DNA of 8,302 nt from Actinomycetes bacterium (GTDB lineage Bacteria; Actinomycetota; Actinomycetes; Actinomycetales; Microbacteriaceae): positions 1 through 8,302 of the forward strand of contig JAEYAG010000176.1 of NCBI GenBank assembly GCA_023451265.1, written 5' to 3'. The notes below the pieces were generated by a model. The model had not been told where the DNA came from, did no database searches, and saw only the letters and a list, made by a program, of their open reading frames with translations. The position numbers were made by a program, and so were the translations under genes. Positions 4,588 to 8,302 of this stretch are shown one piece after another (the stretch's first letter is position 1; each line of letters begins with the position of its first letter).

Positions 4588-6339
4588 ATGGACCTGCTGC
4601 TGGTCATCCTCGTCGGCGTGGTCGCAGTCGCCGTCGTCACGACTCTCGCGCAGCGGCTCGGCGTCGCCGGCCCCCTGCTGCTCGTGGCGCTGGGGCTCGC
4701 GATCGGGCTCATGCCGTTCATCGACGTCCCCGAGATCGACCCGGAGTGGATCCTCGTCGGCGTGCTCCCGCCGCTGCTGTACGCCGCGGCGGTGCGCCTG
4801 CCGGCGATCGAGTTCCGGCGCGACTTCACGCCGATCACCGGACTCGCCGTCGTGCTTGTGGTCGTCACCGCGCTCGTGCTGGGCCTGTTCTTCTCGCTTC
4901 TGCTGCCGGGCGTCGGGTTCGCGCTCGGCATCGCCCTCGGCGCCATCCTCAGTCCGACGGATGCCGTGGCCACAGGGATCGCGAAACGCCTCGGCATCGC
5001 GCCGCGCGTCGTCACGATGCTCGAGGGCGAGAGCCTGCTGAACGACGCCACGGCGCTCGTGCTGCTCCGGACTGCCCTGCTCGCCGTCGCCGCGGGCACG
5101 TTCTCGTTCGGGTCGGCCGTGGGCGCGTTCGCGTGGGCGGTGTTCATCGCCGTGACCATCGGCGCGGTCATCGGCTGGCTCGCGATGCGGCTGCGCTCGT
5201 GGGTGCGCAACTCCCCGGCATCCACCGCCATCGGCTTCACCGTGCCGTTCGTCGCGTACCTGCCCGTCGAGCACCTCAACGGGTCGGGCCTCGTCGCCGC
5301 CGTCGTGGCGGGCCTGGTCGCGGGGCAGGGGGCGCAGCGCTGGTTCACGCCCGAGCAGCGCCTGTCGGACGAGGTCAACTGGCGCACCGTCGAGCTCGTG
5401 CTCGAGGGCGGGATCTTCCTCATCATGGGGCTCGAGCTCGACCAGATCGTCGACGCCGTCATCGACCGGCACGAAGGCATCGGACTGCCGACCGCCCTCG
5501 CGTTCGGCGCGCTGGGGATCATCCTGCTGGTGCGCACCGGCTACGTCGCGTTCCTGCTGTGGGCGGGCCGGCGGCGCGGCGAGCGCGCCCATCGTTCGCG
5601 GCTGGAGAGCTTCGATGCGCGCCTCGATCAGATCGCGGAACAGGGGTGGCCGCAGCACCCGGCTCCTCGCGGACGCCTGCGCAAGACGCCGAGCCCGCAG
5701 CAGGCCGAGCGCCGGCTCACGTCGATGCGCGGGCGTGTGTCGCGGGCCCTCGCCGACCTCGACTACTACCAGTCGTCGCCGCTCGGCTGGAAGCACGGCA
5801 CCGTCATCGTGTGGGCGGGGATGCGGGGCGTCGTCACCCTCGCCGCCGCGCAGACGATCCCGCGGACGGTCGAGTCGCGCCCCGAGCTCATCTACATCGC
5901 GTTCGTCGTCGCCCTGGTGAGCCTCATGCTGCAGGGGTTCACGCTGCCGTGGGTCGTGCGGAAGCTGCGGCTGAGCGACCCGGCCGAGGCCTCCGACAGC
6001 GACGAGCGGGAGCGGCTCGACGACGAGCTGCGCATGGCCGCGGCATCCGCCGTCGCGACCGGGACGCACCTCGCGCGGCGCGACGGCAAGCCGTACGACC
6101 CCGAACTGCTCCAGCGGATGGGGCTGCGCTACGCCGAGCCGCCCAGCGAGGACTGGAGCGCGCACGCCCGCGAACTGCTCGAGCTGCAGCTCGCGGTCAT
6201 CGAGGTCATGCGCACGCGGCTGATCGCGGTCTCGACGGGCGGAACCTTCAGCACGGCGGCGCTCCGCCATCGCATGGCCGAGCTCGACGCCGACCAGCTC
6301 AGCCTCGAGCTGCGCCTGCGCGACGACGACGGGGCATAG
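4588..6339 (+). CDS. Na+/H+ (monovalent cation/proton) antiporter, CPA1 family
   Basis: An integral membrane antiporter that exchanges protons for Na+ or a related cation, for pH and salt homeostasis. The 583-residue protein has about 12 hydrophobic segments between residues 1 and 455. Family motifs: SPTDAVA (122-128) and EGESLLND (146-153, with Asn152-Asp153), the ion-binding region of NhaP/NHE-type exchangers, and GMRGVVTLA (411-419), the conserved late arginine segment. Residues 456-583 form a charged, mostly helical cytoplasmic tail, probably regulatory. Between the helix ending near 326 and the one starting near 403 lies an unusually long Arg-rich hydrophilic loop of about 75 residues. 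ATG at 4588 is four bases after the mdh stop, with no clear ribosome binding site, which suggests coupling to mdh. The exchanged ion cannot be told from sequence; annotations such as NhaP would be generic. Confidence 0.93.
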   Translation: MDLLLVILVGVVAVAVVTTLAQRLGVAGPLLLVALGLAIGLMPFIDVPEIDPEWILVGVLPPLLYAAAVRLPAIEFRRDFTPITGLAVVLVVVTALVLGLFFSLLLPGVGFALGIALGAILSPTDAVATGIAKRLGIAPRVVTMLEGESLLNDATALVLLRTALLAVAAGTFSFGSAVGAFAWAVFIAVTIGAVIGWLAMRLRSWVRNSPASTAIGFTVPFVAYLPVEHLNGSGLVAAVVAGLVAGQGAQRWFTPEQRLSDEVNWRTVELVLEGGIFLIMGLELDQIVDAVIDRHEGIGLPTALAFGALGIILLVRTGYVAFLLWAGRRRGERAHRSRLESFDARLDQIAEQGWPQHPAPRGRLRKTPSPQQAERRLTSMRGRVSRALADLDYYQSSPLGWKHGTVIVWAGMRGVVTLAAAQTIPRTVESRPELIYIAFVVALVSLMLQGFTLPWVVRKLRLSDPAEASDSDERERLDDELRMAAASAVATGTHLARRDGKPYDPELLQRMGLRYAEPPSEDWSAHARELLELQLAVIEVMRTRLIAVSTGGTFSTAALRHRMAELDADQLSLELRLRDDDGA

Positions 6340-6341
6340 GT

Positions 6342-6366
6342 CAGAATGGGATCCCGGGCGAAGGAG
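6342..6366 (+). promoter_or_regulatory. Possible -10 element and strong Shine-Dalgarno site before the recombinase-like gene
   Basis: AAGGAG at 6361-6366 lies five bases before ATG at 6372 and is the clearest ribosome binding site on the plus strand here. CAGAAT at 6342-6347 resembles a -10 hexamer and could add a promoter within the 32-bp gap after the antiporter, but no -35 is seen. The Shine-Dalgarno call is firm; the promoter is tentative. Confidence 0.55.
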
Positions 6367-6371
6367 CTTTC

Positions 6372-6821
6372 ATGACCGATGGACCAGTCTCGACGTCCCC
6401 CGCAGCGGATGCCGGGGGCCGCGCACCGGCGGACTACGCCGAATCGGTCGCGCTGCCGGCGACGACCGAGGCCGTTCCGGTCATCGTGTCGGAGAACGAC
6501 TGGTGGGCGGCTCGCCCCGCCGGATCGCGCCTGGTCGGCCTCGTCGTCGCGCGCGACGACCTGCCCTCGGTCATCGCGCAGCGCGACGCCCTCGCGGGGT
6601 TCGGGGTGCCGATCGAGGGGTTTCGGCATCCGGCCCCGGAGACCGGCGAGACGTGGTCCGAGCGCCTCACCCGCCTGTTCGGCCGCCTGACCGCCGGCGA
6701 TGTCGTGGTCGTCGCCGACAAGCACGCGCTCGGGCGCACCGTGGACGAGGAGACGCACGCCATCGCCGAGCTGCGCCGCCGCGGCATCATCGTCAAGGTG
6801 CTCGGCCACTCCCGCGGCTGA
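6372..6821 (+). CDS. Serine-recombinase-fold protein lacking catalytic residues
   Basis: A 149-residue cytoplasmic protein of unknown function. Residues 1-50 are Ala/Pro-rich and probably disordered. Residues 53-145 follow, almost without gaps, the N-terminal resolvase/invertase domain: RLVGLVVA (first strand), AQRDAL (69-74, Gln70 matching Gln19 of gamma-delta resolvase), GDVVVVADKHALGRT (109-123), then a helix and RRGIIVKVL. The alignment is from memory of gamma-delta resolvase with an offset of 51. By that alignment the catalytic Ser10 is Arg61, Arg8 is Val59, Arg45 is Ser96 and Arg68 is Ala119; only Arg71 (Arg122) and Gln19 (Gln70) remain. There is no C-terminal helix-turn-helix. It therefore cannot be an active recombinase, yet the frame is intact with a strong AAGGAG site, so it looks like a domesticated fold, perhaps for protein interaction or regulation. 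It follows the antiporter by 32 bp in the same direction. Databases may label it a recombinase-family protein. Confidence 0.85.
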   Translation: MTDGPVSTSPAADAGGRAPADYAESVALPATTEAVPVIVSENDWWAARPAGSRLVGLVVARDDLPSVIAQRDALAGFGVPIEGFRHPAPETGETWSERLTRLFGRLTAGDVVVVADKHALGRTVDEETHAIAELRRRGIIVKVLGHSRG

Positions 6822-6882
6822 CGGGTTGCGCGGCTGGGGGTTTGCGGCTGGCGGGTTTGCGCGACTGACGGGCGCGGGTCTC

Positions 6883-6990
6883 GCCGACCGGGCCCGTTGT
6901 CGCCGAGAGCGCCCCTTATGGACCGTGCGTACCAGGCCCGCTCGGCGGGAATGGGCGCACTCAGCGAAGAAGCGCGGGGCGCGAGGGGCG
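6883..6990. repeat. 108-bp direct repeat, copy 1
   Basis: It matches copy 2 (7040-7147) at 103 of 108 positions without gaps; the five differences are single substitutions. An internal inverted repeat (6900-6917 with 6950-6967) has arms TCGCCGAGAGCGCCCCTT and AATGGGCGCACTCAGCGA, three mismatched positions out of 18, and a 32-nt loop. GGGCCC-type words occur inside. There is no coding content, no transposase and no evident target duplication. Confidence 0.85.
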
Positions 6991-7039
6991 CGGGTTGGGG
7001 GCGCGGGTTGCGGGGCTGCGGCGCGCGAGCGCGGACCTT

Positions 7040-7147
7040 GCCGACCGGGCCCGTTGTCGCCGAGAGCGCCCGTTATGGACCGTGCGTACCGGGCCCGCTC
7101 GGCGGAAATGGGCGCACTCGGCGAGGAAGCGCGGGGCGCGAGGGGCG
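7040..7147. repeat. 108-bp direct repeat, copy 2
   Basis: The second copy is offset by 157 bp from the first. Its inverted repeat pairs 7057-7074 (TCGCCGAGAGCGCCCGTT) with 7107-7124 (AATGGGCGCACTCGGCGA): 16 Watson-Crick pairs, one A/A mismatch and one G/T. It is the better hairpin of the two. It ends 15 bp before the stop codon of the FHA gene, so it lies in that gene's 3' untranslated region and could terminate or protect its transcript. Confidence 0.85.
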
Positions 7148-7162
7148 AGGCGCGGCGCGGGG

Positions 7163-7945
7163 TCAGGGGTGGGAGGGGGCGGGGGTCTCGGAGGCGTAGC
7201 GCTCCGGGTCGTCGAGCATCACGAGGTCGTCGCGGGTCACCAGGCGTGACGACACGGCGTGCTCGACGAGCCGCACGCGGCGGTTGGTCGCGGACGACGT
7301 GACCCCGCCGCGGAGCCCCGGCACGCCCTGACGGTCGAGCTTGTCGCAGACGTTGTCGAGCTTGCGGTTGAAGCGGGTGATGCTCCACCCCAGGCGCTGC
7401 GCCGCGGCCGCGGAGGTCGGCAGCTCGCTCATGCCGGTGCCCTCGCGCCGCAGCACCGGCTCGGCGAGCGCCACGATGAGCAGCTTCTGGCTCGGCGTGA
7501 GCGGCACCGCCCCGATGGTGGACAGTCCGCCGTCGTCGACCTGGCGCGGCGTCTCGCGGAACGCCGGCTGCGCGGAGTGCACCGACAGCTCGTAGGTCGT
7601 CGCGCCGGCGGAGAAGACGACCGTCGTCACGCCGAAGACGATCGGCAGCCGCGCGCCCGGCGCGAGCTGCGCCTGCACGCGCCCCTCGGTGTCGGTGACG
7701 GTCGCCGACAGTCGCGCGCCGATGTTGATCAGCCACCACAGCCCGCCGGCCTGCTCGAGGGAGAGGAAGTGGCGATGCAGGAACCGGTTGTCGTCGATCG
7801 CGAGGTCGCCCTCGCGACCGATCGTGAACCGGGTGCCGGAGGGGATGGTGACGTACTCGCCGGCGAACTCGACGGTCACGTCGGTCTTGCCGGGACCGGG
7901 CTCGGCGACGCCTGCGGGGGGAACGGTGTCTTCGACGTCGGTCAC
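7163..7945 (-). CDS. FHA-like domain protein with C-terminal predicted DNA-binding region
   Basis: A 260-residue cytoplasmic protein, probably of signalling or regulatory function. Residues 22-123 resemble a forkhead-associated domain: FTIGREGDLAIDDNRFLHRHF (split across 40-60) fits the pattern of Gly-Arg, acidic turn and final histidine (His59). The serine that normally contacts phosphothreonine is Leu56, and the usual Asn-Gly pair near residues 78-82 is absent, so phosphopeptide binding is doubtful. Residues 149-232 are a helical region with LPTSAAAAQRLGWSIT (175-190) followed by RFNRKLDNVCDKL, which reads like a helix-turn-helix with basic flanks (NRRVRLVEH). I chose GTG at 7945 because it overlaps the upstream stop as GTGA and has GGGAG eight bases before it. 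The GTG at 7954 overlaps that GGGAG itself. Co-translation with the upstream membrane protein suggests a common pathway. Confidence 0.85.
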   Translation of the reverse strand: MTDVEDTVPPAGVAEPGPGKTDVTVEFAGEYVTIPSGTRFTIGREGDLAIDDNRFLHRHFLSLEQAGGLWWLINIGARLSATVTDTEGRVQAQLAPGARLPIVFGVTTVVFSAGATTYELSVHSAQPAFRETPRQVDDGGLSTIGAVPLTPSQKLLIVALAEPVLRREGTGMSELPTSAAAAQRLGWSITRFNRKLDNVCDKLDRQGVPGLRGGVTSSATNRRVRLVEHAVSSRLVTRDDLVMLDDPERYASETPAPSHP

Positions 7946-8302
7946 GATGTGCACTCCCGGGTCACCGGGCCGGCGCGCCCGGTCGAACGAAGCAGGGTGA
8001 CCTCGATGCAGGTGGTGCCGCCGGGGTCGGCGGGCAGGGTGACCGTCGTCGCCTCGACGCGCTCGTCCTGCCCGTTGCCGCTCAGCGTGACGACGTGCCA
8101 GAGGTAGGCGTCACCCTCCTGCGGATCGGGGTTCGTCCAGGTGAACACGGCGTCGGCGCCCTGCACCGAGCCGGTGAGATCGGCGACGGCCGGCACGACG
8201 TCGCCGATGGGGTCTTGCGGGGCGACGGATGCCGGGGGGCTCTCGACCGGCTCCTGCACCGCGGGGGCGATGAGGCTCGCGCCGAGTGCGATGCCCCCGA
8301 CC
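7942..8302 (-). CDS. C-terminal part of a membrane-anchored FN3-like protein (N-terminus beyond right edge)
   Basis: 119 codons of this frame are visible, and it stays open to the right edge, so the true start is outside or very near the edge. The first visible residues (VGGIALGASLIAPAV) are a hydrophobic stretch, probably the end of a transmembrane helix or signal anchor. A Pro/Glu linker follows (QEPVESPPAS). The remaining 80 or so residues resemble a fibronectin type III domain: TGSVQGADAVFTWTNPD, then AYLWHVVTL, then CIEVTLLRSTGRAGP. Two cysteines, in TTCIEV and RECTS, may form a disulfide in an exported domain. The likely topology is a short exported C-terminal domain. The missing N-terminus could be a Ser/Thr kinase or another cytoplasmic domain, given the FHA gene that overlaps its stop, but nothing in the window proves this. 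A GTG at 8259 could be an internal start, but would discard the hydrophobic segment. Confidence 0.75.
   Translation of the reverse strand, partial: VGGIALGASLIAPAVQEPVESPPASVAPQDPIGDVVPAVADLTGSVQGADAVFTWTNPDPQEGDAYLWHVVTLSGNGQDERVEATTVTLPADPGGTTCIEVTLLRSTGRAGPVTRECTS
7954..7958 (-). promoter_or_regulatory. Shine-Dalgarno site deciding the FHA gene start
   Basis: The minus strand reads GGGAG here, eight bases before GTG at 7945. This favours the GTG that overlaps the upstream TGA (GTGA) over the GTG at 7954, which shares bases with this site. Confidence 0.65.

Larger units (their letters stand above)
6822..7162. other. Convergent intergenic region carrying paired repeats
   Basis: This 341-bp gap lies between the 3' ends of the recombinase-like gene (plus) and the FHA gene (minus). 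It begins with a G-rich stretch of short GCGGGTTTGCG-like words (6822-6878), followed by two 108-bp direct repeats separated by 49 bp. Open frames exist in it but they cross the repeats, lack ribosome binding sites and are very Arg/Gly-rich. No gene is supported. Termination for both converging genes is the likely default role. Confidence 0.65.

Noticed and set aside
3534..5537. Upstream extension of the metallopeptidase frame on the minus strand, giving a 956-residue protein
   Set aside because: It runs antisense through mdh and the antiporter and shows only low-complexity Arg/Ser/Asp composition. Only 2667-3533 carries family motifs, and a -10 element sits just before ATG at 3533.
4288..6270. 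660-codon open frame on the minus strand
   Set aside because: It is antisense to the antiporter and mdh, with His/Arg/Asp-rich composition typical of GC-rich shadow frames and no recognisable domain.
4746..6371. Long plus-strand open frame in the frame of the recombinase-like gene
   Set aside because: It overlaps the antiporter in another frame and is Arg/Ala-rich. The real gene starts at ATG 6372 with AAGGAG before it.
6883..7147. CRISPR array or insertion sequence
   Set aside because: There are only two units of 108 bp with one spacer, no cas genes, no transposase and no clear target-site duplication. An intergenic repeat fits better.
6700..7302. Plus-strand open frames through the paired repeats
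   Set aside because: They arise because the repeats lack stops in GC-rich DNA. The translations are Arg/Gly-rich, lack ribosome binding sites and run into the FHA gene antisense.

Overview
The window is very GC-rich (about 70% by eye) and densely coded. Its codon use, leaderless starts, GTG starts, GTGA stop/start overlaps and frequent GGATGCC/GGCATCC words fit a high-GC Gram-positive actinobacterium, most likely Microbacteriaceae (Microbacterium-like). The genus is an inference from recalled sequence style, not a search.

Layout from left to right. Positions 1-1287 (minus) hold most of a DEAD-box RNA helicase whose C-terminal end runs off the left edge. Positions 1288-1683 are a 396-bp gap with several structured elements: a candidate helicase promoter and leader hairpin, a 15-bp perfect inverted repeat, a strong G-quadruplex tract and a GTTGAGCGAGC-type repeat. 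Positions 1684-3533 (minus) are a two-gene unit, a membrane-anchored neutral zinc metallopeptidase followed by a prolyl aminopeptidase, joined by a GTGA overlap. A 45-bp divergent promoter region (3534-3578) separates this unit from a plus-strand cluster: malate dehydrogenase (3579-4583), a CPA1-type cation/proton antiporter (4588-6339) and a 149-residue protein with a serine-recombinase catalytic fold but without its catalytic residues (6372-6821). Positions 6822-7162 lie between convergent genes and carry two 108-bp near-identical direct repeats, each able to form a long hairpin. Positions 7163-8302 (minus) hold a degenerate FHA-domain protein with a predicted C-terminal DNA-binding region, overlapping the end of an upstream gene that encodes a hydrophobic segment plus an FN3-like domain and runs off the right edge.

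Most genes are housekeeping: RNA remodelling, peptide hydrolysis, TCA cycle and ion homeostasis. The two peptidases are coupled in translation. The antiporter starts 4 nt after the mdh stop, so central metabolism, pH/cation homeostasis and the recombinase-like protein are probably co-transcribed. The right-hand pair looks like part of a cell-envelope signalling locus, perhaps with a Ser/Thr kinase or other membrane protein outside the window.

I see no defence system, CRISPR array, tRNA, rRNA, transposase or complete mobile element. The items most worth a second look are the catalytically dead recombinase-fold protein, the paired 108-bp repeats, the FHA domain lacking its key serine, the mirror-image leaderless promoters, and the over-represented GGATGCC/GGCATCC word.
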